A DNA stretch of 64,000 bases from positions 20,216 to 84,215 of the forward strand of contig CAJUPS010000007.1 in NCBI GenBank assembly GCA_910588045.1, given 5' to 3'. Position 1 is the first letter of the stretch; every line of letters begins with the position of its first letter. The notes beneath the pieces are model-generated. The model was not told the DNA's origin. It saw only the letters and a list, made by a program, of their open reading frames with translations, and ran no database searches. The position numbers and the translations under genes are program-made. Below, piece by piece: positions 40,307-50,778 of this stretch. This DNA is from an uncultured Oscillospiraceae bacterium. GTDB taxonomy: Bacteria > Bacillota > Clostridia > Oscillospirales > Oscillospiraceae.

Positions 40307-40336
40307 AGCCCCGGAGGCTGTGCCTCCGGGGCTTTT
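40307..40336. terminator. Bidirectional terminator between convergent genes
   Basis: A 13-bp stem AAGCCCCGGAGGC / GCCTCCGGGGCTT with a TGT loop and TTTTC. It ends the SLH gene (+) and the GH1 gene (-). Confidence 0.85.
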
Positions 40337-40343
40337 CGTCATC

Positions 40344-41693
40344 TTACAGCTCCGCGCCGCTGCTCTCGATCACCTTAGCATACCACGCTGCGGAATCCTT
40401 GGGGATGCGCTCCCCCGTGGCGTAGTCCACAAAGATGATTCCGAAGCGCTCGTCATAGCCCTGGGTCCACTCGAAGTTGTCCAGGAAGCTCCACTGGAGG
40501 TATCCCAGCACCGGCACGCCCTCGTCGATGCCCTTCTTCAGCTCCACCAGATAGCGGTGGAGGAAGTCGATGCGCTCCGGGTCGTGGACCTTGCCGTCCA
40601 GGAACACCCGGTCATTGCAGGACTGGCCGTTCTCGGTGATGACGATGGGCTTGCCATACCGGCGGTAGTTGTTCACCACGCAGTAGTGCATCACCTCCGG
40701 CGTCACCTTCCACTTGCAGGCGGTGAGGGGGAAGCCGGGCGCTTTCCGGACGTACTTGCCCTCCGCGTCCACCTCGTCGCCGCTGTAGACGTTGATGCCG
40801 ATGAAGTCCAGGGTCTCCATCTTCTCCCAGTCGGCGGGGTCGATGGTCTCGGCGAACTTCCGCACCGCGGCCGGGGCGCTCTCGTCGTACTTTTTCAGCA
40901 CGAGGGAGTCCAGGAAGATGTTGCTGGTGAAGGCCCAGCCCCTCTCGGAGGAGAGATTGAAGGTCTCCCGATAGGCGGCCTCCCGGTTCTCGGGGGTGTC
41001 CTCCGAGGGATAGCACTGCCGTCCGCAGGGGGCCGCCCCCACCAGGGCCTCGGGGTCCACGGCCTTGATGACCCGGTAGGCCTCGCTGTGGGCCAGACAC
41101 ATGATGTGGAATGCCTGGGCCACCTTCTCCTCGCCCATCTTCAGCCCCGGGGCGTGCTCGCCGTTTCCATAGCCCAGGGCGGCAGCGCACTGGGGCTCGT
41201 TGAGGGTCATGTACCGGCGGACCTTTCCCTTGAGCCGTCCGGCCACGATCCCGGCGTAGCGGCCGAAGGCGGCCACAATGTCCCGGTTGAGCCAGCCGCC
41301 CTTGTCCTGGAGGGCGGAGGGCAGATCCCAGTGGTAGAGGGTGACCATGGGCTCGATGCCGTTGGCGATCAGCTCATCCACCAGGTCCTCATAGAACTGC
41401 AAGCCCTTCTCGTTGACCTCGCCGTCCCCGTCGGGGATGATCCGCGCCCAGCTGATGGAGAAGCGGTACGCCTGGATGTTGTGGGCCTTCATCAGGGCCA
41501 CGTCCTCGCGGTAGCGGTGGTAGCTGTCGCAGGCCACGTCCCCGGTGTCGCCGTTCTTGACGTGGGTCCTGGTCAGCTCATGGCAGTAGTCGTCCCAGAT
41601 ATTGGGCCCCTTGCCGTCCTCGTTCCAGGCCCCCTCGCACTGGTAGGACGCGCAGGCCACGCCCCAGAAAAAGTCCTTAGAAAATGCGCTCAT
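40344..41693 (-). CDS. GH1 beta-glucosidase / phospho-beta-glucosidase family
   Basis: 449 residues, GH1 TIM barrel. N-terminal FFWGVACASYQCEGA, acid/base Glu166 in YMTLNEP and the nucleophile Glu near 353 in ITENG are present. It hydrolyses beta-linked glucosides such as cellobiose. With an ABC importer (no PTS) the substrate would be unphosphorylated, so plain beta-glucosidase is more likely. Start at 41693 has GGAGG at 10-nt spacing; its ATG overlaps the stop of the upstream GH94 gene. Last gene of the operon. Confidence 0.93.
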   Translation of the reverse strand: MSAFSKDFFWGVACASYQCEGAWNEDGKGPNIWDDYCHELTRTHVKNGDTGDVACDSYHRYREDVALMKAHNIQAYRFSISWARIIPDGDGEVNEKGLQFYEDLVDELIANGIEPMVTLYHWDLPSALQDKGGWLNRDIVAAFGRYAGIVAGRLKGKVRRYMTLNEPQCAAALGYGNGEHAPGLKMGEEKVAQAFHIMCLAHSEAYRVIKAVDPEALVGAAPCGRQCYPSEDTPENREAAYRETFNLSSERGWAFTSNIFLDSLVLKKYDESAPAAVRKFAETIDPADWEKMETLDFIGINVYSGDEVDAEGKYVRKAPGFPLTACKWKVTPEVMHYCVVNNYRRYGKPIVITENGQSCNDRVFLDGKVHDPERIDFLHRYLVELKKGIDEGVPVLGYLQWSFLDNFEWTQGYDERFGIIFVDYATGERIPKDSAAWYAKVIESSGAEL

Positions 41694-44107
41694 ACTGTTA
41701 CCTCCACATGATAGTCTGTCTTTCCGGCGTCGGGGATCCGCTTCCCCTCCACCGGCGCTCCGTCCACGGTCATGGAGCGCTTCCCCGTCTGCCGGACGTG
41801 AATCCGGTAGCGCGCGCCCCGGTAGCGGCGGTATACCGTGTACTCCTTCCATTCCCCGGGCAGGCAGGGATCCACCACCAGTCCCTCGGGGGTGGGCCGG
41901 ACGCCCAGGATGTATTGGCTGATGTCCACGAAGGTCCAGGCAGCGGTGCCCGTGAGCCAGCTGTTCCGGGCCGCGCCCTCGTCGTGGGACGCCCGGGCCG
42001 CCACGGTCTGGGCGTAGACATAGGGCTCCACCCGCCGGATCTCGCTGTGCTCCTCCTGGTAGATGGGGCAGGTCCGGCGGTAGATGTCAAAGGCGTTGTC
42101 CCCCCGGCCCGCCACGGTCTCGGCGATGCTGATCCAGGGGTTGTTGTGGCAGAAGATGGACCCGTTCTCCTTGTAGCCCGGGGGATAGCTGGTGATCTCC
42201 CCCAGCTCCTTGTGGTAGACCGTGTAGCAGGGGGCGAGGAGCTCCACGCCGTACTTCCCCAGCAGCCGCTCCCGGACGGAGTCCAGGGCCCGGACCGCCT
42301 TGCCGTCGTCCAGCCCCACCCCGGCCATGACGCACATGCCCTGGGGCTCGATGAAGATCTGGCCCTCGGCGCAATCCCTGCTGCCCACGGGGCGGGAGTA
42401 GGCGTCATAGGCCCGGACGAACCACGCGCCGTCCCAGCCGGGGCCCTTGATGGCCCTCTCCATCGCCGCCGCGGCCTCCTCCACCTCGGACGCCTCTCCG
42501 GCAAGGCCCTTCCTCCGGCACAGGGCGGCGTACTGCCTCCCGTAGAGGACGAACATGCCCGCGATGAACACACTCTCCGCTACGGGGCCCTCGCTGGGGC
42601 CCGTGGTCTGGAAGCTCTCTCCGGGCTCCTCGGAGAAGCAGTTGAGGTTCAGGCAGTCGTTCCAGTCCGCCCGTCCGATGAGGGGCAGACCGTGGGGCCC
42701 CAGGTGGGTCATGATGTACCCCACACTCCGGCGCAGGTGCTCCATGAGGGGCTCCTCCGAGCCGGGGGCGTTGTCGAAGGGCGTGGGGTGGTCCAGGATG
42801 CCGTCGTCCCCGGTCTCGGCGATGTAGGCGTAGGTGCAGGCCACCAGCCACAGGGGATCGTCGTTGAAGCCGCTGCCCACGTCGCCGTTGCCCCGCTTTG
42901 TGAGGGGCTGATACTGGTGGTAGGTGGACCCGTCGGGGAACTGGATGGAGGCGATGTCGATGATCCGCTCCCTGGCCCGGTCCGGGGCCATGTGGACGAA
43001 GCCCAGCAGGTCCTGACAGCTGTCCCTAAAGCCCATGCCCCGGCCGGTGCCGGACTCAAAGTAGCTGGCGGACCGGCTCATATTGAAGGTGACCATGCAC
43101 TGGTACTGGTGCCAGGTGTTCACCATGGTCTCCAGCTTCTTGTCCCCGCACTCCAGGCGGTAGACCCCCAGCAGGTCCTCCCAGTAGGCGCGCAGCTCCT
43201 CCAGGGCGTCCTCTACCGCCTGATCCTCTGCAAATTTCTCCATCACCCGGTAAGCGGTGTCCTTCCGGATGACGCCGGGGGCGGTAAACTTCTGATCCCG
43301 GGGATTCTGTCCGTAGCCCAGGACGAAGAGATAGCTGACGGATTCGCCCGGGGCCAGGGTGGCGTCCAGGGCCAGGCCCGCCATGGGCGCGCCGCCGTGG
43401 GCCAGGAGATCCCCGGTCTTCCCGCTGACCACCGCCCGGGGCGCGGCGAAGGAGCCGAACTGGCCCAGGAAGGCGTCCCGGTCGGTGTCGTACCCGGCGA
43501 GGGGGGCGTTGACGCCGTAGTAGGCGTAGTGGTCCCGCCGCTCCCGGTACTCGGTGGTGTGGTAGAGGACGCTGCCCTCCCGCTCCACCTCGCCGATGTT
43601 CAGGTTCCGTTGGAAGTTGGAGGTATCGTCCACCGCGTTCCACAGGCACCACTCCACGGCGGCGGTAAAGCGCAGGGACTTACTCAGGCTCGTCTCGTTT
43701 TTCAGTACGACCCGCTGGACCTCGCAGTTCTCCCCGATGGGGACGAAGAAGGTGAGCTCCGCCGCCAGCCCGTCCCTGGCCGTCTCAAAGACGGTGTAGC
43801 CCATGCCGTGGCGGCAGCGGTAGCGGTCCAGCGCGGCGTCCGCCGGGTGGAATGTGGGACTCCACACCGGGCCCTCCGCCTCCTTGATGTAGAAGAAGCG
43901 CCCGCCCACGTCTGCGGGAACACTGTTGTACCGGTAGCGCAGCAGCCGCTGAAGCTTGGCGTCCCGATAGAAGCAGTAGCCCCCGGCGGTGTTGCTGATC
44001 AGGGAAAAGAACGCCTCACTGCCCAGGTAGTTGATCCAGGGCAGGGGCGTCGCGGGGGTTTCGATGACATACTCTCGCTTCGCATTGTCGAAAAAGCCGT
44101 ATTGCAT
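41690..44107 (-). CDS. GH94 cellobiose phosphorylase
   Basis: 805 residues. It closely resembles characterised cellobiose phosphorylases: start YGFFDNAKREYVIETPATPL, FNMSRSASYFESGTGRGMGF, YHQYQPLTKRGN, and the catalytic Asp in GRADWNDCLNLNCFS near residue 485. C-terminal KNSWLTGTAAW also matches. The reaction is cellobiose plus phosphate to glucose-1-phosphate plus glucose, saving one ATP per disaccharide. It overlaps the GH1 gene by 4 bp. Specificity for longer cellodextrins cannot be ruled out. Confidence 0.92.
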   Translation of the reverse strand: MQYGFFDNAKREYVIETPATPLPWINYLGSEAFFSLISNTAGGYCFYRDAKLQRLLRYRYNSVPADVGGRFFYIKEAEGPVWSPTFHPADAALDRYRCRHGMGYTVFETARDGLAAELTFFVPIGENCEVQRVVLKNETSLSKSLRFTAAVEWCLWNAVDDTSNFQRNLNIGEVEREGSVLYHTTEYRERRDHYAYYGVNAPLAGYDTDRDAFLGQFGSFAAPRAVVSGKTGDLLAHGGAPMAGLALDATLAPGESVSYLFVLGYGQNPRDQKFTAPGVIRKDTAYRVMEKFAEDQAVEDALEELRAYWEDLLGVYRLECGDKKLETMVNTWHQYQCMVTFNMSRSASYFESGTGRGMGFRDSCQDLLGFVHMAPDRARERIIDIASIQFPDGSTYHQYQPLTKRGNGDVGSGFNDDPLWLVACTYAYIAETGDDGILDHPTPFDNAPGSEEPLMEHLRRSVGYIMTHLGPHGLPLIGRADWNDCLNLNCFSEEPGESFQTTGPSEGPVAESVFIAGMFVLYGRQYAALCRRKGLAGEASEVEEAAAAMERAIKGPGWDGAWFVRAYDAYSRPVGSRDCAEGQIFIEPQGMCVMAGVGLDDGKAVRALDSVRERLLGKYGVELLAPCYTVYHKELGEITSYPPGYKENGSIFCHNNPWISIAETVAGRGDNAFDIYRRTCPIYQEEHSEIRRVEPYVYAQTVAARASHDEGAARNSWLTGTAAWTFVDISQYILGVRPTPEGLVVDPCLPGEWKEYTVYRRYRGARYRIHVRQTGKRSMTVDGAPVEGKRIPDAGKTDYHVEVTV

Positions 44108-44144
44108 GGCGTGTTTCCTCCCAAAACGGAATCAGTGCAGGTTC

Positions 44145-44181
44145 CAAAAAAGAGGGGGCCGCCACTTTCATGGGGCCCCCT
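44145..44181 (-). terminator. Terminator-like hairpin between GH3 and GH94
   Basis: An 8-bp stem AGGGGGCC / GGCCCCCT followed on the minus strand by CTTTTTTGG. It may lower expression of GH94 and GH1 relative to the upstream importer genes. Confidence 0.6.
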
Positions 44182-44195
44182 GCAAAAGCGGCCAA

Positions 44196-46463
44196 TCAGC
44201 CGTTCAGCGCCTCCAGCAGCCGGTCCAGCGTCTCGTCCGTGACCTTGTCCGGGGAGAAGCTCACCAGTCCCCGCAGGGGCATGTACCGCATCATCGCCAG
44301 GCCCATGTCGGCGGATATGGCCTCCTGGGCCGCATCGCTGGCGTCGGCATTGGGGGCAAAGACCCTCCGGATGGACTCCAGCATGGGCCCCAGGGCCTTG
44401 ACCGCCTTGGGGTCGGCCATGACATCCATGAAGATGCTGTCGGCGGTGTAGTGCCGGGGCAGCTCCACGGTGGACTCCACCGTCACCTCGGCGGCAGCCT
44501 GGAGGTCCCGGGAGGACAGCCCCACCTCGACGGTGAAGACCCCGGTCTCCACATGCCAGTCGTGGATCTGGGTGTTCCAGTAGGCGAAGGAGCGCTTATC
44601 CAGGGTAAAGGTCACGTCCCTGCTCTCACCGGGCTGGAGCGCCACCTTCTCGAAGCCCTTCAGCTCCCGGACGGGGCGGAGCACGGTGCTCTCCTTGTCC
44701 CCCACGTACAGCTGTACCACGGCCTTGCCCGCACGGGCGCCGGTGTTGGTCACCGTGACGGTGGCGGTCAGGGTCTCCTGGTCGGTGATCTTCGACCCGC
44801 TCAGGCGCAGGTCGGAGCAGGCGAAGGTGGTATAGCTCAGGCCGTGACCGAAGGGGAAGAGGACCTCCATCTCCTTCTTGTCGTAGTACCGGTAGCCCAC
44901 GAAGACGCCCTCGCGGTAGTCGGCTTCGTCGCCCTCGCCGCCGTAGTAGAGATAGGAGGGGTTGTCACTGAGCTTCACCGGGAAGGTCTCGGCCAAGTGG
45001 CCGGAGGGGTTCACGTCGCCGCAGAGCACCCGCACGGTGGCAATGCCCACCGCCTGGCCGCCCAAATAGGCCTCCAGGACGGCCCGCACTTTGCCCAGCC
45101 AGGGCATCTCCACCGGGGAGCCGTTGTGGAGCACCACCACGGTGTTGGGGTTGGCCTCGGCCACGGCCTCGATGAGCCGGTTCTGGCAGGCGGGCATGGC
45201 CATATGGGCGCGGTCATAGCCCTCCGACTCGTAGGAGTCGGGCAGTCCGGCAAACACCACGGCCACCTTGGCGGCCGTGGCGGCCGCGACAGCCTCGGCG
45301 ATCATCCCGTCGGTGGCCTCGTCCTTCTCCGCGCTGTAGCCCTGGGCGTAGGTGACGTCCAGACCCTGCTCCCCGGCCGCCTCCAGGGCGGAGGTTGTCT
45401 TAAAGCAGTTGATGTGGGAGCTCCCGCCGCCCTGGAACCGGGGCTTGGCGGCAAACTCGCCGATGAAGGCCACCTTGTCCGCCCTGTTCAGCGGCAGCAT
45501 GCCCTCGTTTTTCAGCAGTACCATACACTCCCCGGCGATGGCGGCGCTCAGCTGGTGGTCCGCCTCCTGGTCCCAGGGGGTCTCGGGCCTGGCGTTCTCC
45601 AGATAGCGGTAGTTGATCTTCAGGATCCGCTCGCAGGCCAGGTCCACCACCTTCTCGTCCAGCTCACCGGCCTTGACGGCGGCCACGATCTTCCGGTCGT
45701 TGATCCCGCCGGATCCGGGCATCTCCAGGTCCAGCCCTGCGGCCACACCGGCCACCCGGTCGCTCACCGCGCCCCAGTCGCTCATGACGTAGCCCTCGAA
45801 GCCCCACTCCTTGCGCAGCACGTCGGTGAGCAGCCAGGGGTTCTCGGAGGCATAGGTCCCGTTGATGCGGTTGTAGGAGCACATCACCGTCCAGGGCTGG
45901 GACTTCCGCACGGAGATCTCAAAGGCGGGGAAGTAGATCTCCCGCAGCGTCCGCTCGTCGGCGTTGGAGCTGGAGCTCATGCGCCGGTGCTCCTGGTTGT
46001 TGGCGGCAAAGTGCTTGATGGAGGTGCCCACGTTCTTGCTCTGGACGCCTCCGATATAGGCGGCGGACATCTCTCCGGCCAGATAGGGGTCCTCGGAAAA
46101 ATACTCGAAGTTCCGCCCGCACAGGGGGGAGCGCTTGATGTTCACCGCGGGGCCCAGCACCACGCCCAGCTTCTCGTGCTGGCAGCTGTCCCCGATGGCC
46201 TGGCCCATCTTTTCGATGAGGGCGCGGTCGAAGGAGGCGGCCGTGGCGCAGGCGGCGGGCATACACACGGCCTTGATGCTTTCGTTGACGCCCAGATGGT
46301 CCACCTTTTCATCCTGCTTGCGCAGACCGTGGGGGCCGTCGCTGACCATCACCGGGGGGACCCCCAAGCGCTCCACGCTCTTGGTGTGCCAGAAGTCCAG
46401 ACCGGAGCAGAGACCGGCCTTCTCTTCCAGGGTCATCTGGGCTACAAGGGCTTTTACATCCAT
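44196..46463 (-). CDS. GH3 beta-glucosidase
   Basis: 755 residues. GH3 N-terminal barrel with the nucleophile Asp near 227 in YVMSDWGAV, RIKRSPLCGRNFEYFSEDP, then the C-terminal (alpha/beta) domain and a fibronectin III-like domain (about 590-670: YTTFACSDLRL...TVTNTGARAGKAVVQLYV). No signal peptide, so it acts in the cytoplasm on imported beta-glucosides. Start with GAGGAAAAGC upstream. It lies 25 bp from the OppF-like gene. Confidence 0.93.
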   Translation of the reverse strand: MDVKALVAQMTLEEKAGLCSGLDFWHTKSVERLGVPPVMVSDGPHGLRKQDEKVDHLGVNESIKAVCMPAACATAASFDRALIEKMGQAIGDSCQHEKLGVVLGPAVNIKRSPLCGRNFEYFSEDPYLAGEMSAAYIGGVQSKNVGTSIKHFAANNQEHRRMSSSSNADERTLREIYFPAFEISVRKSQPWTVMCSYNRINGTYASENPWLLTDVLRKEWGFEGYVMSDWGAVSDRVAGVAAGLDLEMPGSGGINDRKIVAAVKAGELDEKVVDLACERILKINYRYLENARPETPWDQEADHQLSAAIAGECMVLLKNEGMLPLNRADKVAFIGEFAAKPRFQGGGSSHINCFKTTSALEAAGEQGLDVTYAQGYSAEKDEATDGMIAEAVAAATAAKVAVVFAGLPDSYESEGYDRAHMAMPACQNRLIEAVAEANPNTVVVLHNGSPVEMPWLGKVRAVLEAYLGGQAVGIATVRVLCGDVNPSGHLAETFPVKLSDNPSYLYYGGEGDEADYREGVFVGYRYYDKKEMEVLFPFGHGLSYTTFACSDLRLSGSKITDQETLTATVTVTNTGARAGKAVVQLYVGDKESTVLRPVRELKGFEKVALQPGESRDVTFTLDKRSFAYWNTQIHDWHVETGVFTVEVGLSSRDLQAAAEVTVESTVELPRHYTADSIFMDVMADPKAVKALGPMLESIRRVFAPNADASDAAQEAISADMGLAMMRYMPLRGLVSFSPDKVTDETLDRLLEALNG

Positions 46464-46487
46464 TGCTTTTCCTCCTCAATCCTTCTT

Positions 46488-48348
<1,861 letters not shown>

Positions 48349-48358
48349 AGCGTCCTCC

Positions 48359-49603
48359 TTAGTCTCTCAGGGTGGGGTTGAACACCTGGTCCAGACCGGT
48401 ATTCATCAGGTTCAGGGAGAACGAGATGAGGGTGATGGTCAGGATGACAGGGAAGTACGCCCACCAGGAGCCGTTGGTGTGAGCGGAGTAGAGCATCGCC
48501 CAGTTCATCATCAGGCCCAGAGTCGGGGTGGTGGTGGTCTTGGGCCCCAGGCCCAGCATGGACAGCTGCGCCTCGGCCAGGATGCCGGAGGAGACCTGGA
48601 GGATGAAGGCCATCACCACATAGGACGCCACGTAGGGCAGAATATCGGTGAGGACGATCCGGAACATGGAGTGACCGGAGAGCTTGGAGAGGTTCACGTG
48701 GTCCCGGTTGCGCAGGGACACCACCTGGGCCCGCACGGAACGGGTGGTCCACGGCCAGGAGGTCAGTCCGATGATGACGGCCACCAGGGACGGCCCGCGC
48801 ATATCCTGGCCCACCGAGGAGGAAATCAGGATGAGCAGCACGAAGCCGGGGATCACCGTGAACAGGTTGGTGATAAACATGATAATGTCGTCCGCGACGC
48901 CCCCCATATAGCCCGCCAGCAGGCCCAGGCTCAGGCCGATGAGCGTCGCCACGATCCCGGCCACCAGGCCCACCAGCAGGGAGGTTCCGGTGGCGTAGAT
49001 CAGCTCCCGGAGCGTATCCCGGCCGAAGTTGTCCGTGCCCAGCAGCAGCGTCTTGGTGTTGGCCACGGCGGAGGCGTTCACGTAGTCCGTCTTGGACACG
49101 GAGCTGCGCTGCTCATACGCGCCGTCCTCCCCCATGTCCATGACGTAGAGGGTATCGGAGGCTTGCAGCTCCTTCAGCCGCTTGTCGAGGTTCCGGAAGT
49201 CCCGGCGCTGGGCGTTGGTCATCTTGGGCATGTTGTTCTCGTCAAAGACCTCCTGCCACACTTCGATCATGCGGTCGGTGTCCTGGGGGTCCAGATCGTC
49301 GATGGCCACGCCGGAGAGGGTGAAATAGTTGATCATGGCCGCCCGGTCCGCATCCGACATGGCGGCGGCCAGGCGCTTGTCGTCCGCGTCGGGCAGCAGC
49401 AGCGTCTCCGTCTTGGCGGAGGTGGCGTCGTAGAGGGAGACGTAGGTGCCGGGGGCGGCGAAGGTGCCGCGGCCCACCATGGCCAGCGGATCGCCGGGGG
49501 CCAGCAGCGGGTAGAGGATGCTTATCAGCAGGATGAGCAGAAAGATCAGAAAGCCGATCATGAACCGGGGAGAACGGCGGATGTCCCGCAAAATATTCGT
49601 CAT
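48359..49603 (-). CDS. ABC transporter permease (OppC-type) with long extracytoplasmic insert
   Basis: 414 residues, about 110 more than typical. Helix 1 (FMIGFLIFLLILLISILYPLL) is followed by an insert of about 130 residues (45-175) with no transmembrane segments, rich in Asp/Ala. Then comes the OppC core GTDNFGRDTLRELIYATGTSL and a region with five helices. The insert would face outside and may contact the binding protein (inference). Gap of 15 bp to the OppB-type gene. Confidence 0.9.
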   Translation of the reverse strand: MTNILRDIRRSPRFMIGFLIFLLILLISILYPLLAPGDPLAMVGRGTFAAPGTYVSLYDATSAKTETLLLPDADDKRLAAAMSDADRAAMINYFTLSGVAIDDLDPQDTDRMIEVWQEVFDENNMPKMTNAQRRDFRNLDKRLKELQASDTLYVMDMGEDGAYEQRSSVSKTDYVNASAVANTKTLLLGTDNFGRDTLRELIYATGTSLLVGLVAGIVATLIGLSLGLLAGYMGGVADDIIMFITNLFTVIPGFVLLILISSSVGQDMRGPSLVAVIIGLTSWPWTTRSVRAQVVSLRNRDHVNLSKLSGHSMFRIVLTDILPYVASYVVMAFILQVSSGILAEAQLSMLGLGPKTTTTPTLGLMMNWAMLYSAHTNGSWWAYFPVILTITLISFSLNLMNTGLDQVFNPTLRD

Positions 49604-49618
49604 ATGCCTGGCCCTCCC

Positions 49619-50623
49619 TTACTCTATCGTGGCCGCCTTGACCCGCGGGTCAATGAAGCCGTAGATGATGTCCAGCACGAAGGTGATCACCAGCACCATC
49701 AGGGTGGTGACCAGCGTGCTGCCCGAGATCAGCGGGTAGTCCGCGCTGGTGACGCCCTTCATCAGGGTGGTGCCGAGGCCGGGATAGCTGAAGATGGTCT
49801 CCGCCACCAGGGCGCCGCCCATCATGGTGCCGATGGACATGGCCAGGCCGGTGACCTGGGGCAGCATGGCGTTGCGGAACACATAGCCCACGATCTTCCG
49901 GTCCTTGATGCCCAGGAAGCGGGCGTACTTCACATAGTCGGCGTTGAGCTCATAGATGGACATGGAGCGCATCCCGATGGCCTGCCCGCCGATGCTCACC
50001 AGCACGATGGACCAGAAGGGCAGCTGGTAGTGGGTGATCACCGACCAGACAAAGGGCCAGGACAGGTTGGGGATCATATCGTAGTTATAGCCTCCCGCCA
50101 GGGGCGCGACCTTCAGATTCACGGCGAACACCACCAGCAGGATCACCGCCATGGCGAAGGCCGGGATGTTGCTCATGAACAGGGACACGGGCAGCAGCAC
50201 CTTGTCGAAGCCCTTCTTGATGTAGGCGGCCAGGGCCCCCAGCACGTTGCCGAGGATCCAGCCCACGAGGATGGCGGGCAGCTGCAAAGCGATGGTCCAT
50301 CCCACGGAGGAGGAGATGATCTCGCTGACCCGCTTGGGGTACTGGCTGAAGGAGACGCCCAGATCGCCGTGGAGCAGGTTCTTCACATAGATGAGGAACT
50401 GCTCGGGCATGGACTTATCCAGGCCGAACTCCCTCATGTACTGCTCATAGGTCTGCTGGACGATGGCCGCGTCGGTGGTGCCGCCCACCAGCTTGCCGGT
50501 GATGGTGGCCACAGGGTTGGCCGGCATCAGCCGGGGCAGGATAAAGTTTAATATAATAGCGCACACAAGGGTGATGAGAAACCAGACGATCTTTTTCCCG
50601 AAGTATTTTTTGTAGCCTTTCAT
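49619..50623 (-). CDS. ABC transporter permease (OppB-type)
   Basis: 334 residues, six helices, with the N-terminal OppB block and the EAA-like loop (YELNADYVKYARFLGIKDRKI). Forms the translocation pore with the OppC-type partner. The start follows a weak GGAGTGG site. Separated from the binding-protein gene by a terminator-like hairpin. Confidence 0.92.
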   Translation of the reverse strand: MKGYKKYFGKKIVWFLITLVCAIILNFILPRLMPANPVATITGKLVGGTTDAAIVQQTYEQYMREFGLDKSMPEQFLIYVKNLLHGDLGVSFSQYPKRVSEIISSSVGWTIALQLPAILVGWILGNVLGALAAYIKKGFDKVLLPVSLFMSNIPAFAMAVILLVVFAVNLKVAPLAGGYNYDMIPNLSWPFVWSVITHYQLPFWSIVLVSIGGQAIGMRSMSIYELNADYVKYARFLGIKDRKIVGYVFRNAMLPQVTGLAMSIGTMMGGALVAETIFSYPGLGTTLMKGVTSADYPLISGSTLVTTLMVLVITFVLDIIYGFIDPRVKAATIE

Positions 50624-50729
50624 GGGGTCGATCCACTCCCTTTCCTTTCAGAAGTGCGCTTATGAAAACGGCAGTCCCTCCGCCGCTTTCGTAAACGCGT
50701 GATGTATTTTACCGCCCGGGATAATTGGG

Positions 50730-50766
50730 AAGGGCAGCGGGCTCCTCTGAGGAACCCGCTGCCCTT
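50730..50766 (-). terminator. Hairpin between the binding-protein and permease genes
   Basis: A 12-bp stem AAGGGCAGCGGG / CCCGCTGCCCTT with a 13-nt loop that has an inner TCCTC/GAGGA pair, placed 13 nt after the binding-protein stop. A plausible attenuator or 3'-end stabiliser favouring more binding protein than permease. Confidence 0.6.
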
Positions 50767-50778
50767 AAAGCAAACAGA

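Noticed and set aside
44196..46463. Extracellular GH3 enzyme
   Set aside because: No signal peptide or lipobox at the N-terminus (MDVKALVAQMTLEEKAGL), so cytoplasmic action is more likely.
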